This document shows, piece by piece, positions 49,097-60,577 of a DNA stretch of 64,000 nucleotides. The number at the start of each line of letters is the position of its first letter. Within the stretch, counting starts at the first letter, position 1. A program made the translations under genes and the position numbers. The notes below the pieces were generated by a model that worked only from the letters and a program-made list of their open reading frames with translations, searched no databases and had not been told where the DNA came from. This stretch comes from Eumeta japonica. Its lineage: Eukaryota > Arthropoda > Insecta > Lepidoptera > Psychidae. The stretch covers positions 124,001 to 188,000 of the forward strand of contig BGZK01000755.1 of the NCBI GenBank assembly GCA_005406025.1, given 5' to 3'.

Positions 49097-49474
49097 ATGT
49101 TTTCAGAACGCCCGATTAACGTAAACTCTTGGCCGGGACCCAATATTGGATTATCTAGCCCGAGTGTAATTAATTCACATTACTGGATATGTTTATACGA
49201 GACGGTGAAGGAAACGTCATCGGAGCGAAAGAAAATTCTCGCTTTTCCAAATAACATCAACCCGCAAGTCTACATGTCTAGCGTCGAATACGACATAGAC
49301 GTTCGACGAGACAAGAATAACGAGTGTCAATGCCAAGATCGAGTATCGTTACATGAAGAAATAAATACTCAAAAGCATTACAGTAGCTCCGTGACGCTAA
49401 CAAAAATAACACGTCCCAGGCGCTCAATACACGTAACGCTCAGACGAAAGCGCAACGCGACCTCTTTGTTCTGA
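49097..49474 (+). other. Unexplained 125-codon open frame in a Phactr intron
   Basis: The open frame lies antisense to Phactr in the intron between the first and second RPEL exons and has somewhat raised GC content (48900-49480). It starts with ATG but shows no recognisable domain, signal peptide or splice boundary. Composition rich in Ser/Arg/Asn does not resemble a known transposase. It could be an intronic gene, a regulatory island, or chance. Confidence 0.2.
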
Positions 49475-50330
49475 AGTAATAATAAAATGATGTAATTACC
49501 TGGACTACTGCAAAAATAGCACTTGACCTACTGATGCTGATCTACTTTCTAAAAATAATGTGATATAAAAAATGAAAAATTCGTGGGAAGAATACTTTTT
49601 AAGAAGGTATTTATTGTATAATAAGAATTCGATTCGTTCCAAAGCTACTGCTAAAAGAATTTGCGTTTCCAAGAGCTTAATATATGGAGCAATGTCAATT
49701 TCACTCGATTACAACATAAAGTAATGATTTCTTACGATCGACGCCGCTAAATTAAATCAGTCAAATTTTATAGACAATACATGTGAAAATGTTTAATTAA
49801 AAAAAAAAGCGAGAAAATATTTAACATGTCTTTTTCTATAAAATTTGACACAATTTAACAGGACGTAGTTTATTTAAAAAAATATCATTTTTTTAATATA
49901 TATATTTGACTGATATGCTTTGCTTTAATTGAATTGGGGTTTATTTGACGACAGTTATATACAGAAATGTAGTGTTCTGATCAGGTCGACGGTAAATTTT
50001 TTTTCAAGTGCAAGAAGTTTCAGATTTGACTTCCAACAGATATTATGTACATGAAAATTAATTTTACACACATAGAAATGCCCTTATTAAGACTCGAGTA
50101 TAATTTTTGTCTCCAAGACAACGAAAATAATCGTAATTTAATCGATGCTATCGATATAATAATCGATTAATACGATCTTAATAACGACCAATCGTTACAA
50201 ATTTCTCAAGGCAAATCAAGAATGTACTAGGTGCCCTGTTATTCGACATCAACTATATCAATCGGAACGTTTACTGACTCAGTCTTTACGCTAACAGCTG
50301 CACCATTATGGCCGTATAGACGATAGGCAC

Positions 50331-50530
50331 CTATTGATGAGCTCCTGGCGGTCGGGGCGCAGCGCGAGCTTGATGTTGAGGCTCTCCTTGCGCGCGAGCT
50401 TGGCCGCCACGCGCTCCGACTCGCTGGCGTACTCGTCGCGGTGGTCGCCGTCCCAGGGCCGCGCGTTCTCCTTGTTCTCCAGCGCGTTGCCCACTCGTAT
50501 CGGTCGACTGCTGCTCCGGGCAAATGCCAT
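50331..50530 (-). CDS. Phactr: Phactr exon with first RPEL motif; start of a 206-aa product
   Basis: The reading frame begins ATG at 50530 and runs 66 codons plus AG to the donor GTGCCT at 50330-50325. It reads MAFARSSSRPIRVGNALENK, ENARPWDGDHRDEYASESER and VAAKLARKESLNIKLALRPD then RQELIN. KESLNIKLALRPDRQELINRNIL is an RPEL motif split across the intron. The preceding acidic SESERVAAKLARK corresponds to the 'ALA.K..R.D.LA.KL' lead-in of vertebrate Phactrs. With the four downstream exons the product is 206 residues: three RPELs at about 48-70, 89-109 and 127-145, and the PP1-binding end at 157-206. I chose this ATG because the sequence upstream is A-rich without a pyrimidine tract. A branch-point-like TACTAAAC at about 50542-50535 followed by CAG at 50513 or 50510 could instead be an internal acceptor in a longer isoform. 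Confidence 0.85.
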
Positions 50531-51388
50531 TTTACGTTTAGTATTTAAAATATGGATTATTTTTGTTTTTTTTTTAAATATATTATAAGACTTAATTATA
50601 ATAAAATATTTGTTGAAAAAGCATAACGGTGTCCTAATGATTAGTAAAAATATTGTTATAAGTAATATCGTTTGGAATGCAATAAGTATATGTATAAGTA
50701 AAAATCAAAGTTATTAATTTGAGTAATGTGTGTTTTACATATGGTAGTATGCCATTTCCTGAGAACGAAAAAAGCTCTCAGCTGTCCTTATTAATTCAAA
50801 TAATTATAACAATATACAAATAGACATACAGTGAATAAAGCATAACACTTAAATTCTATGCTTAATAAATACAAAACACTAAAGATGAATTATGAACTGT
50901 TCATGAACACTGACCACGACTGGCATTCAACATTAGGCATGCAATATGTGTTAGCACTAAACACATTTCAGATGTCAACTTAAAGCATTAACATGTGATT
51001 ATTTATCATTTTTATGTTAACACAGCCTACATAAAACTTATCAATATATTGACCGAACTTCGAACATGTTCACAAAGAAACAAAAAATGTACGGCTAAAT
51101 TTTATTACATGGAGTTGTGAATGGTGATTATTTAGGGTGTGTTAAAAGTTGTCGTAAATGATTCCGATATAGGCAATACAAATCGGAAACTCATCAAAAA
51201 CGTCATAACAGTGCAGACAGGCCAACGATACCACATCTAAATCAAATAGACGGTAGTTAGAAGCGTGCGCCGCACGATGCATGGTTTATGAAGCAGGCCG
51301 TCGGGAGGCCCCGCCGAGGTGGTCGGCGGCGGTCGCGGGGGCGGGGGTGTACAACATTGAGACACGGAAATAAGGATGGGACTATTAC

Positions 51389-51421
51389 CAGATGCGGATC
51401 CTCGGTTTGGGCGGCGGCCGT
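51389..51421 (-). CDS. Phactr: Doubtful 33-bp Phactr microexon
   Basis: GCTGCGCAG (51430-51422) and GTAATA (51388-51383) bracket 33 GC-rich bases that keep phase 0 as TAAAQTEDPHL. The surrounding GC-rich block is also open in other frames, and the preceding polypyrimidine tract is weak. It preserves the frame from the exon at 51700-51767 but does not provide the phase needed by the acceptors inside the first RPEL exon, so its use is unproven. Confidence 0.25.
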
Positions 51422-51699
51422 CTGCGCAGCCCCCGCGTTGAAATCAATGGAATAAATGGACACCGTTCACAATACATATACACACCTACTTAAATATTAT
51501 GTACACTAATATTTTATTTAACGACAATTATAGTAATAATAAAAACTTCCATTAGCATTAATGAAGTTTAAAGCGGCTTATATACAATACTCAAAAACAT
51601 TTTTTATATAGACCAGCAGTGATATTTACTATCACAAATTGTGTGATTATCCGAGACAAAAGAAGTTATTTATAAATACAGTTAAAATTGCGACAGTAC

Positions 51700-51767
51700 C
51701 TGAAACTGGCATGGTGATGGTCCTGCCGCTGGCATTTCTTGAGGCACTTCACGGTTGAAAAGATTAC
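51700..51767 (-). CDS. Phactr: Probable upstream Phactr exon
   Basis: Acceptor GGAGCGCAG (51776-51768) and donor GTACTG (51699-51694). In the phase delivered by the exon at 52484-52714 it reads NLFNREVPQEMPAAGPSPCQ then FQ, with Cys formed across the junction, and leaves phase 0. An alternative acceptor at GTGAAG (51748-51743) would also keep the frame. Placement and phase are supportive; I do not recognise the residues as conserved. Confidence 0.5.
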
Positions 51768-52483
51768 CTGCGCTCCAAAGGAATTTATACATTTCAAAAC
51801 TTGATGTACATACTTATGATGCACATCAAATTAAATGAAGGCGTCCCGGGAGCATTGTCCGAGTGGCGTCGACACCTGTATCGATTTTGTGACAATTATC
51901 AATTTTCGAACGATACTCCTGATTTTAATCGATTAGTTTCTGAAGAGAACACCGAACAAGGAAACCACAGTCTGCAACTTGTGGTCAAATGATTCACGAT
52001 GTTCCCGATTACGCTACCTCTTGCCCGAGCGGCGCTCCGGGTCGGAAGAAGAGCGAACTGACGTTGTGAACTCGTCACGTTGCTGATATTAAATCCCACT
52101 TAAATTTCAGATATTCATTAAAATTAAGAAATCACCTTTATAAGAGAAGGATTAATTGTTAATTCGCAAATCAGGCCACGGGTGCTCGACCAGGTATATG
52201 TATAAACAAAATCAAGTATAACAAGTATGTACAAATAAAAGTTTTCTTTTATTACATTATGTTTAATAATTTAAAATAATTCATGGAAAAAAATCAAGGT
52301 TAGTCTTTAAAAACATATCAGCTGTCATAAATAAACATTAGACTAATGTCAACCAATACACACAATAAACATAGTGTATAAATTGGATACACAAACTTTC
52401 CAAACTCCTGAGAACATCAAAATTCGTTCATAATCGTAAAATAAACATTATGTCTCGAACATGAATAAATATGTTGCACTCAC

Positions 52484-52714
52484 AGTCCGAAAGTTGATGT
52501 GTAATGGGGTGCGGGAGCACGTGGTGGCGCGTGGGGCTGGGCGAGCTGAACATGGGCGGCGGCGGGATGGGTCCGATCTCGGAGAGTGCTATGGGCGGCT
52601 CGGGCAGCTCGGAAAGGACGAGCGGCTCCTCCGAACCGCCCGCCGCGCCGCCGCCCGCACCCATCGCGCCGCCCGCGCCGCTCCCCATTCCGACCGCGCT
52701 GTCGCCGTAACCGC
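52484..52714 (-). CDS. Phactr: Probable upstream Phactr exon, proline/glycine-rich linker
   Basis: A strong acceptor (GTTTGTCCCGTAG, 52727-52715) and donor GTGAGT (52483-52478) bracket 231 bp. The frame reads GGYGDSAVGMGSGAGGAMGA, GGGAAGGSEEPLVLSELPEP and PIALSEIGPIPPPPMFSSPS, then PTRHHVLPHPITHQLSD. The LPEPP.ALSEIGPIPPPPMFSSPSP core is the kind of proline-rich linker found between the N-terminal and C-terminal RPELs of long Phactr proteins. Phase in is 1 (two bases first), so at least one more exon lies upstream, probably beyond 55 kb or off the window. Assignment rests on position, splice sites and composition rather than a domain. Confidence 0.65.
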
Positions 52715-52729
52715 CTACGGGACAAACGG

Positions 52730-53880
52730 CACAGATCAATACCAAATAATAAATCAAATAAAGTGAGGTACAATCATTTTTCGAGTTTTCATTTCTTCTA
52801 CAGATAAATGATGAATGGAAATCTATCACTAGAAAGCAAAATAATATTATATACATTTAGGGGAAAAAATTGTGTTATTAAAAATGCTTCAGACATTTCA
52901 CCGAAACGAGTGTTAATTACATATCACACAATAATATCATACGCATACCACATGACTGATATTAATGGGATTTAGTGTATTATGCATACGGTACATAATG
53001 TGCCGTTTCGACTCGGATCAGTATTTCGAAACTATTATACAACAAGGATCATAGAGGACCAAATAGACTTAAATTGTAGTCTGTTTGCGTGAGACTGACT
53101 AAATTGATAACCAAACAAAACAATATTGTGGCTATACACTGGCTACGATGAATTTTCCTGTAATTATGAAATTATGCGTCGTGTAGGCAAGCCTATATAC
53201 TGTTAATCGACACAAGCTCTAAGTTTGTGGGCAATGCTAAAAATTTCTGAATTTTCATTAATAAGACTACCAGTTGAAGACCACATAATACATTTAGATA
53301 TGTTTATTGTTCTACAAAATATATTCAATCAGTATTTTCACACTATTGCATTATTTGGAATCATTGTAAAAAACATTTTGTCCAGGTTTCCGCAGGGACG
53401 TCTTCATTGGTCTTTGGAACTCATTCTCTCGCCGCTTCAGGAATTGTAAATCGCTAAGCTTACATTTAATGTTCGGAAATTAAAAAAAATCACAAAGTAA
53501 GGTAAGGCATTCATTACTTTAGCGAATCTGTACACGCGTTGTAATGGTGGTTGACGACTCTGTTGCAAGGACGCCTTTCGTGAACTTTTTTAAACCCTCT
53601 GAGCAAGGACGTACTCACATACTATGTACTTTGCAGTTTAGATCTTTTGGTTTTCAAACGATATTGCAGTATAATGTATTGATTTGTAGAAAAAAGAAGG
53701 AACCATTTTCTTACCAATGCTTCAACTTTTACAGCTTTCGTAAACATATCTTCAAATGGAAACACCAATTATGCCGATTGGCTTTTCTTTCAAGTTTAAA
53801 GCAGAACACCCAGCTTTTGTCAAAATCAAAAATATCTTTTGTAGGTAATGAAAATACACTTGAAATACGTCATTAATAAA
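52730..53880. other. Intron or upstream spacer
   Basis: AT-rich, no recognised exon or repeat. Frames at 53225-53449 and 53544-53876 (plus) lack domains and lie antisense to Phactr. Confidence 0.45.
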
Positions 53881-53884
53881 TTCT

Positions 53885-54363
53885 TTTCGATATTACGACC
53901 CGTTCCAAATGCTGATTCACCGAGAGAAGAATGGGCAAGAAACTCAAGACTTGCTCTTTTTACTCATCAATACAAAGGATTGATTAATTAATAATTTTGT
54001 CAACATTTAAAAATAATATGAAGTAACCTGATAGGGGAGCAGTTCAATCCCAAGGGCTTTTTTCATTAAAAAATTCAGACACGGTATAATAGCCCTTGCC
54101 ATATAACTCTCTTTTGATAAAATTTTAAATTCAACAAATTGCAAATTTTGAATTTCAGTTGGGATCTTATTATAAAAGTGCACACACAGCCCCTTAAAAG
54201 ATTTATTAACTTTCCTTAGACGGAAGCCCCACTGACACTTGTCGATTTTTATTGTTTTCCTTAAGTTTTCGCTATAATGACGCAAGTTTTGACACTTGTA
54301 AATATTACTGCTTTTACGGGAGCAAAAACAAAATAAACTGATACGCACCAAGTATGCATTCAC
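53885..54363 (-). mobile_element. LINE 3' end, copy 2 (118-codon open remnant)
   Basis: The minus frame from 54363 reads MNAYLVRISLFCFC.., QWGFRLRKVNKSFKGLCVHF and YNKIPTEIQNLQFVEFKILS. This matches the LINE C-terminus 'FRGLCVRLFNKVPVDIQDLPLYKFK' seen at 29729-29803. The 3' UTR keeps AAGAATGGGCAAGAAACTCA on the plus strand (53928), as in copy 1. The open frame is a remnant; the catalytic part is missing. The copy lies on the same strand as Phactr, upstream of the identified exons. Confidence 0.75.
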
Positions 54364-54659
54364 GTCTATACGATTTTCTGTAATCTATAAGTTAAGAACT
54401 ATTCTCTGTATTTTTATTTTCAAAATTTTAGGCACAGTAGTTTCGGAAATAAAGGGGAATGGTCAATTTTCATTTGTATTTCTTAAGCTACTCTAAAACT
54501 ATGTACTTTACAATTATAGAAAAATACATATTCGAGACCCTTAGAATAATTGTCTTTATTTTATAAGATATATTTATCGCACAATTTGCTTAACTTTTTT
54601 TTTCGATTTTCTAATCAAAAATGACCCTCATATATCAAATTCATTTATTTACGTTACAC

Positions 54660-54800
54660 TCGTGTTCGGCACACAGACCATTTGTACCAAATTTGTACTA
54701 AACCGGTCCAGTAGGTCTAGAGTAAATTGGCTATGACAGACGGACAGACACATAGATATGCGAGTGATCCTATAAGAATTCCGTTTTATTTGGAGGTACT
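54660..54800 (+). repeat. 3' tail of an 'attccgttt..ggtac' repeat
   Basis: ACCAAATTTGTACTAAACCG, GGCTATGACAGACGGACAGA and GTGATCCTATAAGAATTCCG followed by TTTTATTTGGAGGTACTAAACC follow the family pattern 'gacagacggacagaca..gtgatcctataagggttccgttttt..ggtacggaaccctaaa' (from memory). Confidence 0.55.
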
Positions 54801-54809
54801 AAACCATAA

Positions 54810-55523
54810 GGAAGAAATGACAAACCACACAAGCCTACTTGTAACAAGTTCAATTTTCAAAATTCGTTATTATTTTTTAATATGTATTCTTATTACAAAT
54901 GACCAGTTCCAGAAATTTTGAGTATGATCGCACGTATGATAAACCTCACCTATTATTTTAATAAAACGCAATACGATAAATCATTAAGTCGCCCGAAGTT
55001 TATGTTCAAGTTGTAGTGTTCTTTGAAATTTATCATATGAGAAGAAAAATAGTCATTGTGGAACTATTTACCTCCATAAATGGTAAAATGCAGCTCTTTT
55101 CTTTAGGTAAACTTTGTTTTTTTCCGATTCGAATACTAATATTTACAAATTGGATTTATTACTGCTATATTAAGATTTATCGTGATTTCAAATGAAATAG
55201 TTGAACACTGACGACTTTCCATGATTTAACGGCACTGAAATAAGCATTTTTCCGCACGGCCGTAAACTTTCAAAAATCAATTGTCCATTTACGTTCTTAT
55301 TGTTTTGTGTACACGTTATTTATTCTCACAGTACGATCGTTTGAATTTCAGATAATTCCTCAGTTGTCGGAATTACCGAAGTCTGTAAGTATATTCAATG
55401 TTGTTCGATTTAAATCAAAATGTACGGTACATTTTCTATTGATCTAGAATCATTAAAATTTGTAAGATGCAATGCCTCAGCACCAGCAAAGGAAAAACGT
55501 TAAAATCATCAATTTGTTGTTAT

Positions 55524-55554
<31 letters not shown>

Positions 55555-56820
55555 TACTAATTGTTTAAAAAATAAAAAATAAAAAATCTAAATTCCCACG
55601 GACAGTACCTTTTCACTATCGGCATCGAAAACGAACAGAAATCGTAGACTCGATGAATGAAATATCTATATAGATAAATAAGATTGTACGGAATCCTTGA
55701 GTTGCACAATCCATCTATTGGCAAATTGTTCGACTAGATTTTTGACATCCAACAATTTTTGTCATGTGAATGTTTCTTTTGTCCGTTTACAGTTTGCGAA
55801 GTACAAGATGTAATCCGTGGACGTCGCTAAAGCTGGTACAAAATGCGAGCGAACTCAAGCCAGTATGAATTTCCACGCTAACGTCTCGTTCCGAGTGAAC
55901 TCGCCGGTTCGCCACGGCACTGAAATATGTAAGGGATCCCCGACCGGCGCGCGCGCGGCCCGGTTATAAATAATGGAGCGTGAATAAATGTCAACTTGAG
56001 AGTTATTGTGCGGTGGATAAGTTTAGGCGCGGTGTTTACGTTACTGAGGCGGAGCAAACTCACCGACGTCTCCCTGGTAGCATATTCTCCGGGGGGTTTT
56101 GCCCGCGTTCAAGGAGTTCGGTCTCTCGGGTCGAACTACCTCTCCACCGTTTTCCAATTTCTCTTTCTTTGGTTCTGAAAAAAAAAAACGTAGTGTTAGA
56201 TAACGCATACAGGCTTATTTCGATTTTGTTTTTTCAGTAATTGTAATTTGAATACTGATTTTTAAACTTAGACCACGCGAACGTGGGAGGATTTCCATGA
56301 GAGGACGAGTCCCTAAAACGATATTATAACATCATTTTAGGACACTCGCACGAGTCACACGATGTCTCACCATAGGCCAGACTCTAAGAAACCTATGAGT
56401 GCAGTTCAACGCTGGCCCGATGCATGTCGGGGATGTCCCGTTTTAAGACATTCTGGGTTGCCTTTTCTGTCGTATAAATTTCATCATCACTGTTTCGTAT
56501 ATCATTAAGGTAAAATATTACTGACAATCATCTGTCTGCCTCGGTGATGCGGACGCTCAGGACTCAAACTCGTGTCTCTTACGACGCAAGCGAACGCGCG
56601 CCGCTAGGACGTCACCGCTTTATATGTACATACGTGGTATATTAGACTGTAAGTCGCTGATTGTCGCAAGTTGAGAAAATATTTCTACTATTTTTACGAA
56701 GGTAGTTACAGACGATCGCAAATAACTTAAATATGACAAGGTCATATTTAACATTAATTGCGTATATATTTCTTTATACCTACAAAAGCAGGGCGTCGTT
56801 AATTCTAATAATGCATTAAT
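54810..56820. other. Non-coding region with an AT microsatellite
   Basis: (AT)n at 55527-55554. A CpG-richer part at 55790-56180 has overlapping frames on both strands but no domain. No gene is supported. Confidence 0.45.
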
Positions 56821-56829
56821 GAGGATGCG

Positions 56830-57010
56830 CGAGTTCGAGCTGCGATGACGCGCCGAACACGGCGGCGCGGGCGGTGCGCGCCGCCGACGTCGGCTCCGGC
56901 CGCGGCGCGTCGACGGACGCGAGCGCGGCGTGCTAATCTAATTATAGCGAGCTGACGCGCGCCACGCACCTCCATTCACGCCCCATACGAGCTGGAGCCC
57001 AGACCTTGGC
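56830..57010. other. CpG island
   Basis: GCGCGCCGCCGACGTCGGCT and GCCGCGGCGCGTCGACGGAC blocks followed by TAATCTAATTA homeodomain-type sites (56933-56943). Possible regulatory element; no coding exon is recognised. Confidence 0.35.
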
Positions 57011-57884
57011 CGGCAGCCGCGTGCCAATGCTAATATTGACACGTATTTTGTGTTTATTATCCACACTCCATAGTAGAGTGCGTCGTAATTAGGTTGACGT
57101 TATTACACGAGATTAAAACGTTACACGACATCTCGCCGTATATCACCGCAGCAAGTTACGAGACAGCTGAAGTTCTGTACAGTTCATACTAGAAATTAGG
57201 TTTTATATTATACGCAAACAGTATTTAATTTACCTACTGACGTTAGAAAAGCGCATAAAAGAAAAAATGTTACTCTTATCTGGTGTTTGTTTTTACGGTC
57301 GACAGTAAATGAAAATCTGACTGGTAAAGGACCGACGAGAGCAACTTTAGGATTTCCATTATTATTATGTACTATTTACCGCTACAATGTTTGGGAGGAG
57401 AAAAAAATTATCATATTTCTTTAAGATATAATCACACACAAAATGATAAAATTTCATAGTCAACCTACAACTTAATCACATACAATACAACGAAGTATTG
57501 AAGAAACACACGAGAGTATTGAATGAGATTCTTAATGATCCTGACATCTGGGTAGGTACATCAATGTTAGATAAGAGCGTCCACGAAGTGTATATGACGA
57601 TAACGTTGGCAATTTTTTCGATATTTTGTAAGTACGTGCATATGGAAACAAAAGGGACAAGAGAAACGATTGCACGATGTCAACCGAGAGCGAAATCGGA
57701 AAACGGAATACCTAGGTGATCGTCGTGCACGAATCGATAGATGGACGTTACGCACGTCGATTTACATGACCGTAATACCCGTCGATGGGTGACACTTCCG
57801 TCGGGCGAGATGAACATCGAAAGTATTTAAGCGGCGCTTATTCAACAGGCGACAAGTAAGCATCGGGGTTCACGAGCCGTGCAG

Positions 57885-58085
57885 TATCGCAGCGGCAGCC
57901 CGGAGTGCGGGTGCGCGGGCCCGAGCGGCGCGGGAACGCGGAGCCGGGCCCGCGATCGATGTCGGGCGCCCTTGGCCGCGCCGAGGGCGACCGCTGCAGC
58001 CGCCGTTATGTAACTGCCTCGGCGCTCTCCCCCGCCGCGCGCAGCCTCCGTCGCACCACGTGCCGTATTACGTAACGCGCCCTGC
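57885..58085. promoter_or_regulatory. CpG island, possible promoter region
   Basis: About 200 bp of dense CpG sequence, preceded on the plus strand by TATTTAAG at 57822-57829. A palindromic TTACGTAA (58069-58076) and an E-box CACGTG (58057-58062) lie at its right end. It could serve Phactr (minus) or an unseen gene. No coding frame is supported by splice sites. Confidence 0.3.
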
Positions 58086-58454
58086 GACGTCCCTCGATTG
58101 GACGGCCAACGTTATCCCTTAAACCGGGGGATCTTTTTAATCGAAGCGAAGCAAAATAATTTCCCAAATTGGAATTTTATACCTAAAGCAATTTTGTCTC
58201 CGTTTCGGGAGTCGTTTATCGGATTAAAATCTACCGTTACGTTGAGGTTAATGAGATGCTGCTAAAGGAAAATACGATATTCCGTCGGGAAGAATTTCAT
58301 TAATTATTTACATAGAATGTAACAAAAAGAAACTGCGAAACTTTAATGAAATTTTTAACGAACCGGTAGTAATAACGGAGTCCGATGCGTCACGCGTCCG
58401 AGACGCCAGCAGCGTGAAGGACGAGCCGCATTACCGCTACAGTAATAGCGACAA

Positions 58455-58600
58455 TGTCAAGAGTACGCGAGCGCGCCGGCGGTAGTTGCCGTCGACCGCG
58501 ACGGCTGCGGCGGACCGCGCTGACGCGGGCTCGCCACGCGCCAGTGGCTCATCATTCCCGTCAACGAAGAAGCAATGTTGCCATTCACACCCCACGACTT
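58455..58600. other. GC-rich patch with a minus open frame
   Basis: The minus frame GNIASSLTGMMSHWRVASPR then QRGPPQPSRSTATTAGALAY is open to a stop near 58457 and is GC-rich (58465-58550). No family, acceptor or donor could be fixed. Confidence 0.25.
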
Positions 58601-58689
58601 ACGTATCAGAAATAGAAAAAAATGAACGATATAAACACGTGATACTCTGACTAACGCATGCGTGTCCACGTGCGCGTGTAGAGTTAATA

Positions 58690-60570
58690 ATACAATTAAT
58701 TAAACAATTATCGATGACGCATCCTCTCGTACCTAATACGTTAGCGCATTGCACGGTGACTAGGTCTGCTGCCTGGCATTGATATAATTTGCTATTTCGT
58801 ACGACGACTACCTATTTCACAATGCATAACTAATAGCGTCCTTAACGATATATCCACATCACAAATAATTTAGCCAAATCGTACAACACATTGCAAAGCA
58901 TATATGGTAACTTTAAATCGGTCCACGTTTTTGCACCTTTTTGCTTCAGATCGAACGGCTTAGCACTCTCACGCGGGCCCGGGCAGTATGCATTAGTTAT
59001 GGCCGTTGTCATCAACGCGGTGACAATGTTCGAGACCGACGGCTAGAAGTGATGTCCGAGGCACGGGGCGGGTGGTTTTATATCGAATGTAAGAAATAGA
59101 AAAATAACACAAATACGTATATTACACGTTTCAAACACAAGTGATTACATGTCAGACTTGGCGTAATTTTTTGTTTTCGTTATTTGGTAAACCTAAAAAA
59201 AAAAAAACAGAAAATACCAACGAAATTGCACGCTGATTCGACATAACTTTTATTTATAAATATCTTTTAATTTACATTTCAGATTAGTTTTTAATACAAC
59301 ACCAAGAAATTACCTAAAGATTTCATCTATATTAACATATAAAAGCTGAATAATTTGTTTGTTTGAACGCATTGATGTGTGAAACTATTACTCCAATTTG
59401 AAAAAATCTTCTGATACTACATAGCCCATACGCTGAGAAATATTGTAAGCTATTTAAAATTGTGTTGTGACCATTAGTAGAGCTTTCGTGGTTCATGCCA
59501 TTGAAATCGACAATATTACCGCTTTGACAGACATCTTTGCGTGCACTGGCTAAACAGCTTTATACATATTGTGTAACAATAACCTATAAAAAAAATGTCG
59601 GCCTTATACAGTTCTACATAAAAGTTCGCAATACCATATATTTAAGTATTATATTTAAGAAATAAGTAACTTTTATGTAATAAAAAATTAGATAATGTTC
59701 AATTTGACGATGATGGACGATATACAGACTGCAGATTGGCAGGAGTCTGACGCAGCTACACCTACATTTTGATATAAATAAAGTTATAGGAGAGTATTTT
59801 TGAGATATAGAAGTTTGGATGTTCGTTACTTAATCACACTTTAATGGCTGAACAGAATTCATTAAACTTTACAGTAATACAGCTTATACAACAGAACAAC
59901 ATATAGACTTTTTATATAATTATTTATAATAATACTACCTAACTTTTGCTCGAATTCACGATATAAATGGTCTATATAAAAAAAATATCTTTCATTTTTT
60001 TTGCAGGAAAATATGATTTATAAAATGAAAAATTAGGTGCCATTTTGAATATTTGACAAAAAATAAAAAAAACTTAAAAGTATCGTGTATGCCAAAGTAT
60101 TTTAAAATATTCATAAGCAACCGATTCCTTACAAATTAAATGGCGTATGAAACCGCGCAGCAAGGGTAGTATAGTTGTAGTACATTTTAAGAATGCATTG
60201 ACTAGACTAGGCGTCGCGGCAAAGCCATATGAGTTGAACGATACAAGGTTGTGCGTGTTAAATACTAAACGCATGACCACAATAAATGTATACGGATATG
60301 ACTGGCACTACATGAACGTTATATTATTGATAAGCCTTTTACAATAATGTGGTTAACATGAATCAACATACGTAATTAAACCAATACAAGTTTTAAAATT
60401 TTTATATTTTTCTGAATTCAGAATCATCAGAATGTTTGCCTAAAAAAGATGTTCTAAAAATTATGTTAACACATTTCATAATGCTATTTATATAATCCTC
60501 ATTTTTCACAAACTATATTTCTTATAGAAACTACAAACATCATACATTAATTGCTACAATTATACCAGCT
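58690..60570. other. AT-rich non-coding region
   Basis: No supported gene or family; the frame at 60147-60347 is antisense to another frame of similar length, and neither has a domain. Confidence 0.45.
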
Positions 60571-60577
60571 TTGGGCA

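Noticed and set aside
52461..52807. Plus frames across the proline-rich Phactr exon
   Set aside because: Antisense shadows; the minus frame has matching acceptor, donor and phase.
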